Source: Streptomyces griseoincarnatus (GTDB lineage: Bacteria > Actinomycetota > Actinomycetes > Streptomycetales > Streptomycetaceae). Taken from it: DNA of 64,000 bases. Position 1 is the first letter of the stretch. Every line of letters begins with the position of its first letter. Under the pieces are notes generated by a model. It worked only from the letters and a program-made list of their open reading frames with translations, had not been told where the DNA came from and made no database searches. Of this stretch, positions 35,486 to 45,297 are shown piece after piece. Position numbers and translations under genes: made by a program. The stretch spans positions 310,001 to 374,000 of the forward strand of contig BMTH01000007.1 of assembly GCA_014649575.1 (NCBI GenBank), written 5' to 3'.

Positions 35486-36970
35486 TCAGCCGCCCAGGAC
35501 CGAGCCGAACTCGGCGTCCGGAGCGGTGAGGCCGACGTCCTGCGCGCTGAACGAGGTCGCGCCGGCCGTGGTCAGGCCGGCCGCCGAGCCGCGCAGCACC
35601 CAGTCGGCGCCGTCGCGTACCGACCCGGCGAGGACGTCCTCGCCCTTCGCCGCGATCGTGACGTCCGCCCTGCCGTCGCCGTCGAGGTCGGTGAGGTCCA
35701 CGGCGGAGCCGAACCAGTCGTCCGCCTCCGCCGTGCCGGGCACGCCGTCGGTGGCCTGGTGGACCACCTGGGCGTCGGTTTCGGTCAGGCCGGTGGCCGA
35801 GCCCCGCAGCAGGACCGCCGCGCCGGTCCCGGGCACGCCGCGGACCGTCGCGCCGGGCGCCCCGGCCACCACGTCGTCGTAGCCGTCGCCCGTGACGTCG
35901 CCGACCGCGACGGACGCGCCGACGTTGTCACCGGCCCGGCCGCCGCCCGGGGCGTCGAGCGTGGCGGTGCGGTGGGCGCCGAGGCCGTCCGCGCTGCCGT
36001 AGCGGACGTGGACGAAGCCCGCGGCGTCCGAGTACTCGCCCGTGGTGGTCGCCGACGCGGGGACGTGGCCGGTGACGAGGTCGGCGTAGCCGTCGCCGTC
36101 GACGTCCCCGGCGGCCGTCGAGACGGTGGGCGCCTCGTTCGTACCCGAGACGTCGCCGCCGGGGTCGGGCAGCCAGACCTCCTGCAACCCCCCGCTGTCG
36201 CTCCACGTGTAGACGGCGGTGTGCTGGCAGCCGCCCGTCGTCCCCTCGCAGTTCTCGCCGCCGGTGACGACGAGTTGGGCGCGTCCGGCGCCGGTGAAGT
36301 CGGCGGTGGTGAGGGTGCGCGGCTGGATGTAGGCGTTGTAGTTGTAGAAGCGCGCCACGTCGGTGGGCGCCGTGCGGCCCGCCAGGTCGTCGTACGCCCA
36401 CAGGTTGGTGCGGCTGAGCGCGGCGATCTGCGGGACGCCGTCGCCGTCCAGGTCGGCGACGACGACCTTCTTGCCGTAGTCCTTCTCGGAGGACCACTCG
36501 CTGGTGGCGTACGGGCTCGTGATCGAGATGCCGTCGCCGGTCAGGCCGTCCGGGCCACCCCACAGCACGGTGAGCGTGCCGTAACTGCTGCTGTACGGCA
36601 CCGAGTCACCCGGCGCGCCGACGACGAGGTCGGTGTACCCGTCGGCGTCCAGGTCTCCGCTCGCGTGCGTGGCACCGAACAGGGAGTGCGAGCCGGCGTC
36701 CCCGGGAACGCCCGCGGAGTTCTGGGTGAAGGTGGCCGAGCGGTCGGGCGCGACGCCGTCCGCGGAGCCGTACAGGACGGTGACCGAGCCGGCGTTGATG
36801 TGACCGTCGGCGGGCGCGTGGGGTGTGGCCACGACGAGGTCGGCGACGCCGTCGCCGTTGAAGTCGTCGGGCACGGAGGTGGCCGCGCTCGCCGTGGGGG
36901 CGAGGGTGAGGGACAGGCCCGCGGACGCCGTGGCGACGGCCAGGGCGGCGGCCAGGGTGCGTGTGCGCAA
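35486..36970 (-). CDS. Secreted FG-GAP (integrin-like beta-propeller) repeat protein
   Basis: 494 residues from a TTG at 36970, chosen because GGAG lies 6 bp upstream and the signal peptide starts there (LRTRTLAAALAVATASAGLSLTLAPTASAA). At least six calcium-binding DxDGDG-type loops are spaced along the protein (DFNGDGVADLVV, DLDADGYTDLVV, DLDGDGVPQI, DVDGDGYADLV, DVTGDGYDDVV, DLDGDGRADV), each followed by a GAPG-like turn. This matches a seven-bladed propeller. Likely an extracellular binding or scaffold protein; ligand unknown. Confidence 0.92.
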   Translation of the reverse strand: MRTRTLAAALAVATASAGLSLTLAPTASAATSVPDDFNGDGVADLVVATPHAPADGHINAGSVTVLYGSADGVAPDRSATFTQNSAGVPGDAGSHSLFGATHASGDLDADGYTDLVVGAPGDSVPYSSSYGTLTVLWGGPDGLTGDGISITSPYATSEWSSEKDYGKKVVVADLDGDGVPQIAALSRTNLWAYDDLAGRTAPTDVARFYNYNAYIQPRTLTTADFTGAGRAQLVVTGGENCEGTTGGCQHTAVYTWSDSGGLQEVWLPDPGGDVSGTNEAPTVSTAAGDVDGDGYADLVTGHVPASATTTGEYSDAAGFVHVRYGSADGLGAHRTATLDAPGGGRAGDNVGASVAVGDVTGDGYDDVVAGAPGATVRGVPGTGAAVLLRGSATGLTETDAQVVHQATDGVPGTAEADDWFGSAVDLTDLDGDGRADVTIAAKGEDVLAGSVRDGADWVLRGSAAGLTTAGATSFSAQDVGLTAPDAEFGSVLGG

Positions 36971-37119
36971 GAGTGCTCCAGTCTTCGGGACAGGGGTGAG
37001 GCGTGGGGGGCCGCACGCGGGACCGTCGCGGTGGGCCGGGGGTTGTGCCCCGGCGGCGAGGTCAGCGGATCCTCGGCGAACAACCACGGTTCACAGACCC
37101 GTGGTTCCCATACGGCCGG

Positions 37120-37551
37120 TCAGCGCGCGGTCTGCCGGGACCGGCCGTGCAGGGTGAGGTAGAAGGTGCGCAGCGACTCGCGCCGGCTGCCCGCCTCGAA
37201 GCAGTTGCGGACCTTGCCGAGAGGGCTCCACACCCGCCCGTCCGGCATCCGCACGCCGACCGGCTGCACGAAGTAGGCCCGCTGGTCGGCGTCGAAGTCG
37301 ACCCAGGTCGCGCCGGCCCGGCGGACCAGCACCTCTCCCACGTACGCTCCGAGCCCCGCCAGCACACCGCTCACCCGGGCCTCGTCCGCTCCGTGCTTGC
37401 GCAGTCCGTCGATCAGGAAGTCGACGAGACGGAGGCTGGCCTCGGAGTAGTCCAGGGGGAGCCGGTTGCCGGCAGTGGCGTGCCCGACGAAGGCAGCGGC
37501 ACGCGCCCGCATCTCCTCCGCGTGCATCAGGTGTTCGCCCACGTCGCTCAC
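37120..37551 (-). CDS. Hypothetical protein
   Basis: 143 residues, soluble. Helical N-terminal half (RLVDFLIDGLRKHGADE) and a C-terminal half with LGAYVGEVLVRRAGATWVDF, VRMPDGRVWSPLGKVRNCFE and FYLTLHGR. The latter resembles cytoplasmic actinobacterial proteins of unknown function. GTG 37551 is preferred over GTG 37560 because GGAG is correctly spaced. Located 149 bp upstream of the FG-GAP gene on the same strand. Confidence 0.75.
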   Translation of the reverse strand: MSDVGEHLMHAEEMRARAAAFVGHATAGNRLPLDYSEASLRLVDFLIDGLRKHGADEARVSGVLAGLGAYVGEVLVRRAGATWVDFDADQRAYFVQPVGVRMPDGRVWSPLGKVRNCFEAGSRRESLRTFYLTLHGRSRQTAR

Positions 37552-37904
37552 GGGAACCACTCCGTTCCGTTGGAATCGGGGAGAACGTTCGCCCGTTCCC
37601 CACGAAGTCCAGCGGATCCGTTCCCGGAAGCGTCACGACCCACGGACGTGCGCGATGCCACAGGAAGGCATGCGGGCGCGGGCACGTCCTGTGCGTCCGC
37701 TGTGCGTCCTGGAGCCCTGCCCGTCCGCGCGTCTGCAACGGCCTCCGTGACGCTCCGGCCTGACGGGCGACGGTGCTGTGAGCACCAGAGGTCACACGAT
37801 CACGCCCCCGGGCCGGCCGACGCGGGTGGGAGCGGCCGGCCCGCCCGGGCTCGCGCGCGCCCTCACGGAGCGACGAGCGGCCCGGGCGTCCTTCACGTCC
37901 CGGC
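37552..37904. other. 353-bp gap with a terminator-like hairpin
   Basis: No gene recognised. CGGGCCGGCCG (37809-37819) and its exact complement (37833-37843) form an 11-bp stem with a 13-base loop, near the end of the minus-strand oxidoreductase gene, and probably terminate it. The rest should contain the promoter of the hypothetical gene at its left end. Confidence 0.55.
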
Positions 37905-38870
37905 TCAGGGTGTGAGCACCACCCGGCCGAACACCTCCCCCGCGTCCATCGCGCGGTGGGCGTCCGCCGCCCGGTCCAGCGGCAGCACGTCGTGCACGAC
38001 GGTCCGCAGCTCCCCCCGCGCGGCCTCGGCGAACTGTTCCGCGCGGACGGCCTGACGGTCGGGGCCGGGCACGGTGTCGGCGCTGAACGTGGCGAACGTC
38101 AGGGACTTGCGGAAGCCGTGCACCAGCCGCATGCCGAACTCCTCCGGCGGCTGCCCGCCGACGACGCCGACCAGCACGTACCGCCCGTCGGCGTTGAGCG
38201 CGTCAAGGGCCTCCGGCAGTCCGGGCCCGCCGACGACGTCGATCACGACGTCGAAGCCGGTCGGCGCGTCCGGGTCGTCACTCTTGCCCGAGCGGTCGAG
38301 TACGTGGGTGGCGCCCAGCTCCCGCAGCCGTGCGCCCCGCTCCTCGGACGAGGTGGTGACCGCCAGGGCGCCCGCGCCGCCCCGTGCGGCGAGCTGGACG
38401 GCCGTGATCCCGATGCTTCCCGCCGCCCCGCGCACGAGCACGGTCTCGCCGGGCGCGAAGTGGGCCTTGCGCAGGGCGAAGTGCGCGACGATTCCGGAGC
38501 CGCCCAGGGTCACCGCGTCCGCTCCGCTCAGCCCGTCGGGCAGCGCGAGCACGTCCTCGACGCGGGCGACGGCCCGCTCCGCGTACCCGCCGGAGAGTCC
38601 GGTGAAGGCCCACACCCGCCGCCCGGTCCAGGAGGCGTCCACGCCCTCCCCCACGGCGGTGACCGTCCCCGCGACCTCGCTGCCGAGAAGGTGCCCCTCG
38701 CGGAACCCGTAGGCGGCGAGGGCACCCCGGCGGATCACGGCGTCCACGCCGCCCACCCCGATCGCCCCGGTGGCGACCAGCACCTCCCCCGCCCCGGGAA
38801 GGGGTGCGGGAAGGTCGACGACCTCCAGCCCTTCGGGCGCTCCGAACGCGCGGATCACCACGGCTTTCAT
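37905..38870 (-). CDS. Zinc-independent MDR family NADPH:quinone-type oxidoreductase
   Basis: 321 residues, full length. Medium-chain dehydrogenase/reductase with the GroES-like start MKAVVIRAFGAPEGLEVVDLP (first 21 residues in outline), the cofactor motif RGAAGSIGITAVQLA and a C-terminal HRAMDAGEVFGRVVL. Catalytic zinc cysteines are missing, as in quinone reductases and related NADPH enzymes. GGAG precedes the ATG at 38870. Divergent from a TetR gene over 80 bp that hold an inverted repeat, the usual arrangement for repressor-controlled detoxification enzymes. Confidence 0.9.
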   Translation of the reverse strand: MKAVVIRAFGAPEGLEVVDLPAPLPGAGEVLVATGAIGVGGVDAVIRRGALAAYGFREGHLLGSEVAGTVTAVGEGVDASWTGRRVWAFTGLSGGYAERAVARVEDVLALPDGLSGADAVTLGGSGIVAHFALRKAHFAPGETVLVRGAAGSIGITAVQLAARGGAGALAVTTSSEERGARLRELGATHVLDRSGKSDDPDAPTGFDVVIDVVGGPGLPEALDALNADGRYVLVGVVGGQPPEEFGMRLVHGFRKSLTFATFSADTVPGPDRQAVRAEQFAEAARGELRTVVHDVLPLDRAADAHRAMDAGEVFGRVVLTP

Positions 38871-38914
38871 CTCCGCTCCTTAAGGTCGGTGGCAGCACCG
38901 CCGTCGGACCGTAA

Positions 38915-38930
38915 CGGACGCCCCCGTCCG
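38915..38930. promoter_or_regulatory. Inverted repeat in the MDR/TetR divergent promoter
   Basis: CGGACG (38915-38920) and CGTCCG (38925-38930), with a 4-base spacer, lie between the oxidoreductase and TetR start codons. Possible TetR operator. Confidence 0.45.
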
Positions 38931-38950
38931 CTCGACCGAAGTGAGAGACG

Positions 38951-39574
38951 ATGACCCCCGAAGTGCCTCACCCCGTCCGTTCCGACGCCCGCGACAACCG
39001 GGCCCGGATCCTGGAAGCGGCGCGCACGGTGTTCGGCGAGGAGGGCCTGGGCGCGCCGATGCGGGAGGTTGCCCGGCGGGCGGGCGTGGGCCCCGCCACG
39101 CTGTACCGGCACTTCCCGGCCAAGCGGGACCTGCTCGCGGAGACGTTCGCCGAGCAGCGGCGCGCCTGCCGTACGGCCGTCCGGGACGCGCTCGCGGACC
39201 CGGACCCGTGGCGTGGCTTCCGCACCCTGATCGAGCGGGTCTGCGAACTGCACGCCCACAGCCGGGGGTTCGCGGACGCCTTCATGACGGCGTTCCCGGA
39301 GTCGATGGACTTCGCCGCGGACCGGGAGCAGACGGTGCGCGCGGTGGCCGAGCTGGCGCGCCGCGCGCAGGGGACGGGCCGGCTGCGGCCGGATTTCGTC
39401 GTCGACGACCTGGTGCTGGTCCTGATGGCCCACCGGGGCCTGCAGGACACTCCACGGGCGGCCAGGGCCGCCGCCTCCCGCCGCTACGCGGCCTACGTCA
39501 TCGAGGCGTTCCGCGCGGCACCGGCGCCGGAGGCGGCGACTCCGCTGCCGCCGGCTCCCCGTCTTTCCACGTGA
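38951..39574 (+). CDS. TetR/AcrR family regulator
   Basis: 207 residues. The N-terminal HTH (about 13-60: NRARILEAARTVFGEEGL, REVARRAGVGPATLYRHFPAKRDLLAE) is complete. The C-terminal ligand domain carries RTLIERVCELHAHSRGFADAF and VVDDLVLVLMAHRGL. Divergent from the oxidoreductase gene and probably its repressor as well as autoregulator. The ligand cannot be predicted. Confidence 0.93.
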   Translation: MTPEVPHPVRSDARDNRARILEAARTVFGEEGLGAPMREVARRAGVGPATLYRHFPAKRDLLAETFAEQRRACRTAVRDALADPDPWRGFRTLIERVCELHAHSRGFADAFMTAFPESMDFAADREQTVRAVAELARRAQGTGRLRPDFVVDDLVLVLMAHRGLQDTPRAARAAASRRYAAYVIEAFRAAPAPEAATPLPPAPRLST

Positions 39575-39674
39575 GGGACTCCGTCCACAGTTCGGTGAGT
39601 GCCGAACCGTCCGGCCCGTAGCGTCCGAATTCCCGCGCGGGAGACGCCCGCGCCCATGACACCGGAGGCGCCCC

Positions 39675-40280
39675 GTGCCGGAGAAGGAACTGAAGCAGCG
39701 GCTCGTCGAACGGTTCCGGGAGATCAACGGGGACCATCCGATGACCGCCGCGGACGACGCCTACGTCAGCGCGCAGTTCGTCGTCCTGGAGGAGCTGTGC
39801 GCGGTCCGGGGCCGCGACGCCGACGCGGTGCGGCGGCTGATGCTGGACGGTAGTCTCCCGCTCCCTGGCTATCTGCGGTCCGACGGCGCCGAGATGGTGC
39901 CGGCCGACCTGTTCGCGCTCGCCGACAAGGCCGGCGGCGTGGACCTGCTCGAGGCGTGGTTCACCGCTCACTGGGACGACCCGGTCACCGGGAAGACCGA
40001 GTGGGACGCGTATCTCAGCGGGCAGTACGTGTGCCTGCACTCGGTGAACCCGGCCACCATCCGGCGGAAGGACGAACTGACGGCCGCGATCGGCGCCGCG
40101 ATCGACGATCCGGACGCCCCCGCGGCGCACCTGCACGCCCTGGTCGACGAGCTCGACGCCCTGGAACCGGCGTTCACGGCCTACGATCGCCTCCGCTTCG
40201 GCGGACCCACCTCCCGCGACACCTGCATCGACGCGATCCGCGCCCGCTTCCCGCGCCCGGAGCGGCCGGGGCGTAGGTAG
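39675..40280 (+). CDS. DUF6058-like hypothetical protein
   Basis: 201 residues from a GTG at 39675 preceded by GGAGG (39664-39668). Soluble, with LPLPGYLRSDGAEMVPADLFALAD, WFTAHWDD and EWDAYLSGQYVCLHSVNPATI. These motifs match my memory of DUF6058 proteins, sometimes annotated as natural-product related, although no biosynthetic gene is nearby. It precedes the MoxR/VWA pair by 58 bp and may be co-transcribed with it. Confidence 0.75.
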   Translation: MPEKELKQRLVERFREINGDHPMTAADDAYVSAQFVVLEELCAVRGRDADAVRRLMLDGSLPLPGYLRSDGAEMVPADLFALADKAGGVDLLEAWFTAHWDDPVTGKTEWDAYLSGQYVCLHSVNPATIRRKDELTAAIGAAIDDPDAPAAHLHALVDELDALEPAFTAYDRLRFGGPTSRDTCIDAIRARFPRPERPGRR

Positions 40281-40338
40281 CGTAGGCCGCACGGGTGACC
40301 GAGGACGCTCCTGGGACGGGGACGGGGAGGGACACGGC

Positions 40339-41538
40339 ATGGCGGGGGACGCGCAGGACACGGCGCTCCGGCTGCGGGCGGTCTGCGAGGAGCTGTCGGA
40401 GCGGTTCTTCGAGCGGGACGACGTCGTACGGACGCTGGTGGTGACGCTGCTGGCCGGGCAGCACTCGCTGGTGCTGGGCCCGCCCGGCACGGCGAAGTCG
40501 GAGCTGGCGCGGGAGCTGACGGGCCGGATCGACGGGGCCGCGTACTGGGAGATCCTGCTGTCGAAGTTCACCGCGCCGACGCGGATGTTCGGGCCCATCG
40601 ACGTGGCCGCGCTGGCGCGGGGCGAGTACCGGCAGGTGTACGACGGGCGGGCGACGACCGCGCACGTCGCCTTCATCGACGAGATCTTCAAGTGCTCGAC
40701 GGCCGCGCTGAACGAGACGCTCGGCTATCTCAACGAGCGGATCTACCACCCCGAGAACGGCGGCGCCCCGGTCCGCTGCCCGCTGATCGGCGCCATCACC
40801 GCGAGCAACGAACTACCCGACGGGGAGGACTCCGCCGCGATCTACGACCGGCTGCTGGTGCGGATCGAGGTCGGTTATCTGGAGGACCCGTCGAACTTCG
40901 CCGCGCTCGTACGGTCCGCCGTCGGCCGCCCCGCCGAGTCCGCACCGCGCACCACCCTCGAACTGGGCGCGCTGCGCAGGGCGGTGACCGAGGGCGTCCC
41001 GGCGGTGGACGTGCCCGACGCGATCGTGGACGCGGTGGTGACACTGCGGGCCGCCCTGCGCCGCAAGGAGCTCGTCGCCTCCGACCGGCGGTGGCGGCAG
41101 GCGGTCGGGCTGCTCCAGGCGTCCGCGTACCTGGACGGGCGGACGGAGGTCGCCGAGACCGACCTGTCGGTGCTGACCCACGTGCTGTGGGACTCCCCCG
41201 CGCAACGCCCCGTCGTCGAGCGGGAGGTGCTGCACCTCGTGAACCCCGACGCCAAGGAGGCGCTCGACCTCGCCGACGTCGTCGAGGAGCTGGAGGCGCA
41301 GCTCGACGCGATGGCCGGTCAGTCGCGGGAGGCGCTGAGCGAGTGGGTCATCAAGAACGCCCATCACAAGCTGGCCATGGCGGGCAAGCGGCTGGAGCGG
41401 CTGCGGGAGGAGGCGGCGGGGGCCGGACGGTCCACGGCGGCCATCGACCGGGTGACCGGCCGCCAGCGCGCGGTCCGCGCCCGGGTGCTCACCGAGGCGC
41501 TGGGCGTGGACGCGTCCATGGTGCCGACCCAGCTCTGA
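40339..41538 (+). CDS. MoxR-type AAA+ ATPase (RavA-like)
   Basis: 399 residues. Walker A GPPGTAKSELAREL (about 48-61), the EIFKCSTAALNETLGYLNERIYHP block with Walker B FIDEIF, and sensor-1 GAITASNELP are intact. The lid domain and a C-terminal helical arm follow. Strong similarity in layout to RavA. The next gene, 7 bp downstream, encodes a VWA protein; MoxR ATPases act with VWA partners as chaperones in metal-cofactor or complex assembly. Substrate unknown. Confidence 0.92.
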   Translation: MAGDAQDTALRLRAVCEELSERFFERDDVVRTLVVTLLAGQHSLVLGPPGTAKSELARELTGRIDGAAYWEILLSKFTAPTRMFGPIDVAALARGEYRQVYDGRATTAHVAFIDEIFKCSTAALNETLGYLNERIYHPENGGAPVRCPLIGAITASNELPDGEDSAAIYDRLLVRIEVGYLEDPSNFAALVRSAVGRPAESAPRTTLELGALRRAVTEGVPAVDVPDAIVDAVVTLRAALRRKELVASDRRWRQAVGLLQASAYLDGRTEVAETDLSVLTHVLWDSPAQRPVVEREVLHLVNPDAKEALDLADVVEELEAQLDAMAGQSREALSEWVIKNAHHKLAMAGKRLERLREEAAGAGRSTAAIDRVTGRQRAVRARVLTEALGVDASMVPTQL

Positions 41539-41545
41539 GGCGCGC

Positions 41546-43168
41546 ATGAACGAGGGGACCGAGCGGCTCGACACGCTCACGCGGCAGGCCGGCCGGTGGC
41601 TGGCCCTGGCCGCCGCCCCCGCCGAACGGCACACGACGGCCGTGGTGGCGGGCCCGTACGACCGGGTGGCGTGGCAGGACGTCCACGCGCGGTCGGCGGC
41701 GCTGCGTGAACTGTCGGCGCAGCTCCTCACCCGGCACGCGCACGCGCCCGACCTGCTGGGGGACGTCTTCCTGTGCGCGTACCAGGCGGCCCCGCGCCTG
41801 CGGGAGCGCGCCGACATGGCCCCGTCCCACCTGGTCCACCACCAGGTGGTCACCGCACTGACGCAGTCCCCCGGCTTCGCCGCCCTACGCCGGGACACGG
41901 CGGGCGACGCCTACGCCGCCGCCATGGCCGTCCTCGCCCAGGCGTCCGCGCTGCGCGGGCTGCTGGAGCGGTCGCGGGAGGCGCGGGAGCGGACCGGGCG
42001 GGCGGACCGGGCCCGGCAGGAGGCCGAGGCCGCGGCGACCGCCGTGGGCGAGGCGCTGCGGCAGGCCGCCGAGGAGGCCGACGGGCAGGGGGACGTGCCC
42101 GCCCCGGCCGCCGCTGCCGTGCGCCGCGCGGTCGAGGCGGCTCGCGATGCCGAGGAGAGCGCCCGGCGGGAGGACGGCGCCGCCGCGCGGGCGATGGCGG
42201 CGGCGGTCCCCGGCATCCGGTCCGCCGCCCGGAACGCGGCGTCGGCGGCGGCCGAGGCCGTCAGGCAGGAGGCCGCGCTGATGCGGGCGTGGGGCGTCGA
42301 CCCGGGCGAGACGGAACGGATGCCGTTCGAGGAGCGCGCCCGCCTCGCCGAACGGCTGCGCTCCGGACGGCTCGCGCGATGGGCCGAACTGATCGGCCGT
42401 TTCCGGCAGATGGCGGCCGGTGAACGCGCCCGCAAGGTGGAGAACGCCACCGGCGAGCTGGTCGGTGTCACCCTCGGCGACGACCTCTCCCGCGTCATCC
42501 CCTCCGAGCTGGCGGTCCTCGGCGTGCCGGAACTGCGCGCGGTGTTCGCCGCGCGGTACGCCGCCGGGGAGCTGATGCTGTACGACAGCCGGGGCGAGCA
42601 GGGCACCGGCAAGGGCGCGGTGATCGCCTGCGTGGACACCTCGCACTCCATGTACGCGGAAGGGCCCGGCGGGGTCACCCGGGAGGCATGGTCGAAGGCG
42701 TGCGCGCTGGCCTTGCTGGACCAGGCGCGCCACGCCGGCCGGGACTTCGTGGGCATCCTGTTCTCCGCCTCCGACAAGCTCCAGGTCTTCCGCTTCCCGG
42801 GCGGCCGGCCCGCCCCCGTCACGGACGTCCTGGACTTCGCGGAGACGTTCCTCGGCGGCGGCACCGACTTCCAGCGCCCGCTGGGCACGGCCGCGAAGAT
42901 CCTGGAGGAGGAGTTCGACTCCGCGTCCCGCGCCCGCGGCGACATCGTCCTGATCACCGACGACGCCTGCGAGGTCTCGGAGAACTGGACCCGCCTGTGG
43001 AACGGGATCAAACGCCGCCTGGACTTCCGCCTCTTCGGCATTGCCATCGCCACCCCCGGCACGGCCACCGCCTCGGGCTCGGTCCTGGAGTCCCTCTGCG
43101 ACAACCTCCGCACGGTCGACGACCTGACGGACGTCCACACCACGGCGGACCTGTTCCGCGTGATCTGA
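41546..43168 (+). CDS. VWA-domain protein partner of MoxR (ViaA-like)
   Basis: 540 residues. The N-terminal helical half contains an Ala/Arg/Glu-rich coiled-coil segment (about 145-250), and the C-terminal von Willebrand A domain (about 355-540) carries the MIDAS motif CVDTSHSMY, a Thr in GGGTDFQRPL and ITDDACEV. Same operon as the MoxR gene with its start just after GAGG. It should present metal-bound substrates or target complexes to the ATPase. Confidence 0.92.
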   Translation: MNEGTERLDTLTRQAGRWLALAAAPAERHTTAVVAGPYDRVAWQDVHARSAALRELSAQLLTRHAHAPDLLGDVFLCAYQAAPRLRERADMAPSHLVHHQVVTALTQSPGFAALRRDTAGDAYAAAMAVLAQASALRGLLERSREARERTGRADRARQEAEAAATAVGEALRQAAEEADGQGDVPAPAAAAVRRAVEAARDAEESARREDGAAARAMAAAVPGIRSAARNAASAAAEAVRQEAALMRAWGVDPGETERMPFEERARLAERLRSGRLARWAELIGRFRQMAAGERARKVENATGELVGVTLGDDLSRVIPSELAVLGVPELRAVFAARYAAGELMLYDSRGEQGTGKGAVIACVDTSHSMYAEGPGGVTREAWSKACALALLDQARHAGRDFVGILFSASDKLQVFRFPGGRPAPVTDVLDFAETFLGGGTDFQRPLGTAAKILEEEFDSASRARGDIVLITDDACEVSENWTRLWNGIKRRLDFRLFGIAIATPGTATASGSVLESLCDNLRTVDDLTDVHTTADLFRVI

Positions 43169-43212
43169 CCTCGCGCAGGACGTGGTCCGGCCGCATCCGG
43201 GTACGGACAGCC

Positions 43213-43244
43213 GGACGCCCCGGTCCGTAAGGACCGGGGCGTCC
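43213..43244. terminator. Strong hairpin between the VWA gene and pckG
   Basis: GGACGCCCCGGTCC (43213-43226) and its exact complement (43231-43244) form a 14-bp stem with a GTAA tetraloop. It lies 45 bp after the VWA stop in the 308-bp convergent gap, where nothing else was recognised. Confidence 0.85.
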
Positions 43245-43476
43245 GTCGGGTCTCGGCACGTTCGTGAGCCCCTGGGCGGGCCGTGCCGAAGGGGGCGGGG
43301 GTGGGCCCGGTGACGCGGGTTCCCGTCGGGGCGGACGGGAGGGACGGCGCCGGGACCGGCACCCCGCACGCCGTTGTGCGGGGCCCCGCCGGTGTGTTCC
43401 GCGGCCGGCCGTGGCGTGACGATCGCTGGTCAGGGCATCCTCATACCGGCCGGCCGCGGGGTCTGTGCGGGCGTGG

Positions 43477-45297
43477 TCAGCCCAGGCGCTCCACGAGCGC
43501 CCGGTGCTGGTCCCACAACTCCTTCGGGGTGTGGTCGCCGAAGGTGTTGAGGTGCTCGGGGACCAGGGCGGCCTCCTCGCGCCACACCTCCTTGTCCACG
43601 GTGAGCAGGAAGTCGAGGTCGCCGTCGGAGAGGCCGAGGCCGTCCGTGTCGAGGGAGTCCTTCGTCGGCAGGATGCCGATCGGGGTCTCGACGCCCTCCG
43701 CCTTGCCCTCCAGGCGCTCCACGATCCACTTCAGGACGCGGGAGTTCTCGCCGAAGCCGGGCCAGACGAACGTGCCCTCGTCGTTCTTGCGGAACCAGTT
43801 GACGTAGTAGATCTTCGGCAGTTTGGACTGGTCCTTGTCCTTGGCGACGTCGATCCAGTGCCCCATGTAGTCGCCCATGTTGTAGCCGCAGAACGGCAGC
43901 ATGGCGAACGGGTCGCGGCGCAGCTCACCGACCTTGCCCTCGGCGGCGGCGGTCTTCTCGGAGGCCACGTTGGCGCCGAGGAAGACGCCGTGGTTCCAGT
44001 CGAAGGACTCCGTGACCAGCGGGACGGCCGTGGCGCGGCGTCCGCCGAAGAGGATCGCGGAGATCGGCACGCCCTTGGGGTCCTCCCACTCCGGCGCGAT
44101 GATCGGGCACTGCGACGCGGGCACCGTGAACCGGGCGTTCGGGTGGGCGGCCGGGGTCCCCGACTCCGGGGTCCAGTCGTTGCCCTTCCAGTCGGTGAGG
44201 TGGGCCGGGGTCTCCTCCGTCATGCCCTCCCACCACACGTCGCCGTCGTCGGTGAGGGCGACGTTGGTGAAGACGGAGTTGCCCCACAGGGTCTTCATGG
44301 CGTTGGCGTTGGTGTGCTCGCCGGTGCCGGGCGCGACGCCGAAGAAGCCGGCCTCGGGGTTGATCGCGTAGAGGCGGCCGTCCTCGCCGAAGCGCATCCA
44401 GGCGATGTCGTCGCCGATGGTCTCGACGGTCCAGCCGGAGATCGTCGGCTCCAGCATGGCGAGGTTGGTCTTGCCGCAGGCGGAAGGGAAGGCCGCGGCG
44501 ACGTACTTGCTCTCCCCCTGCGGCGGGGTGAGCTTGAGGATGAGCATGTGCTCGGCGAGCCAGCCCTCGTCGCGGGCCATGACGGACGCGATGCGCAGGG
44601 CGTAGCACTTCTTGCCGAGCAGGGCGTTGCCGCCGTAGCCGGAGCCGTAGGACCAGATCTCGCGGTCCTCGGGGAAGTGCGAGATGTACTTGGTCCGGTT
44701 GCAGGGCCAGGGGACGTCTTCCTGGCCGGGCTCCAGGGGGGCGCCGACGGAGTGCACGGCCTTGACGAAGAAGCCGTCGTCGCCGAGCTCGTCGAGGACG
44801 GGCTGCCCCATGCGGGTCATGGTGCGCATGGAGACGGCGACGTACGCGGAGTCGGTGATCTCCACACCGAGCGCGGACAGCGGCGAGCCGAGCGGGCCCA
44901 TGCAGAAGGGGACGACGTACATGGTGCGGCCGCGCATGGAGCCGCGGAAGACGCCCTTCTCGCCCTGGAAGGTCTCCCGCATCTCGGCGGGGGCCTTCCA
45001 GTGGTTGGTCGGGCCGGCGTCCTCCTCCTTCTCGGAGCAGATGAACGTCCGGTCCTCGACCCGCGCGACGTCGGTCGGGTCGGAGGCGGCGTAGTAGGAG
45101 TGGGGACGCTTGACCGGGTCGAGCCTGGTGAACGTGCCCTTGGCGACGAGCTCCTCGCACAGGCGCTCGTACTCGGCTTCGGAGCCGTCGCACCAGACCA
45201 CACGGTCCGGCTGCGTCAGCTCTGCGATCTCGTCGACCCAGGAGATCAGTCCCTGGTGGGTGGTGGGGACGCCGGGTTCCGCGATGTCGCGCGCCAC
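43477..45297 (-). CDS. pckG: Phosphoenolpyruvate carboxykinase (GTP)
   Basis: 606 residues, full length. Converts oxaloacetate and GTP to PEP, CO2 and GDP, the gluconeogenic step. The P-loop/hyperreactive-cysteine motif FPSACGKTNLAM, the Mn-site region MGPLGSPLSALGVE, GPTNHW and the FVWPGFGENSRVLKWI block are clear. The GTG start at 45297 follows GGAG. Monocistronic, with a 325-bp upstream region that should hold its promoter. Confidence 0.97.
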   Translation of the reverse strand: MARDIAEPGVPTTHQGLISWVDEIAELTQPDRVVWCDGSEAEYERLCEELVAKGTFTRLDPVKRPHSYYAASDPTDVARVEDRTFICSEKEEDAGPTNHWKAPAEMRETFQGEKGVFRGSMRGRTMYVVPFCMGPLGSPLSALGVEITDSAYVAVSMRTMTRMGQPVLDELGDDGFFVKAVHSVGAPLEPGQEDVPWPCNRTKYISHFPEDREIWSYGSGYGGNALLGKKCYALRIASVMARDEGWLAEHMLILKLTPPQGESKYVAAAFPSACGKTNLAMLEPTISGWTVETIGDDIAWMRFGEDGRLYAINPEAGFFGVAPGTGEHTNANAMKTLWGNSVFTNVALTDDGDVWWEGMTEETPAHLTDWKGNDWTPESGTPAAHPNARFTVPASQCPIIAPEWEDPKGVPISAILFGGRRATAVPLVTESFDWNHGVFLGANVASEKTAAAEGKVGELRRDPFAMLPFCGYNMGDYMGHWIDVAKDKDQSKLPKIYYVNWFRKNDEGTFVWPGFGENSRVLKWIVERLEGKAEGVETPIGILPTKDSLDTDGLGLSDGDLDFLLTVDKEVWREEAALVPEHLNTFGDHTPKELWDQHRALVERLG

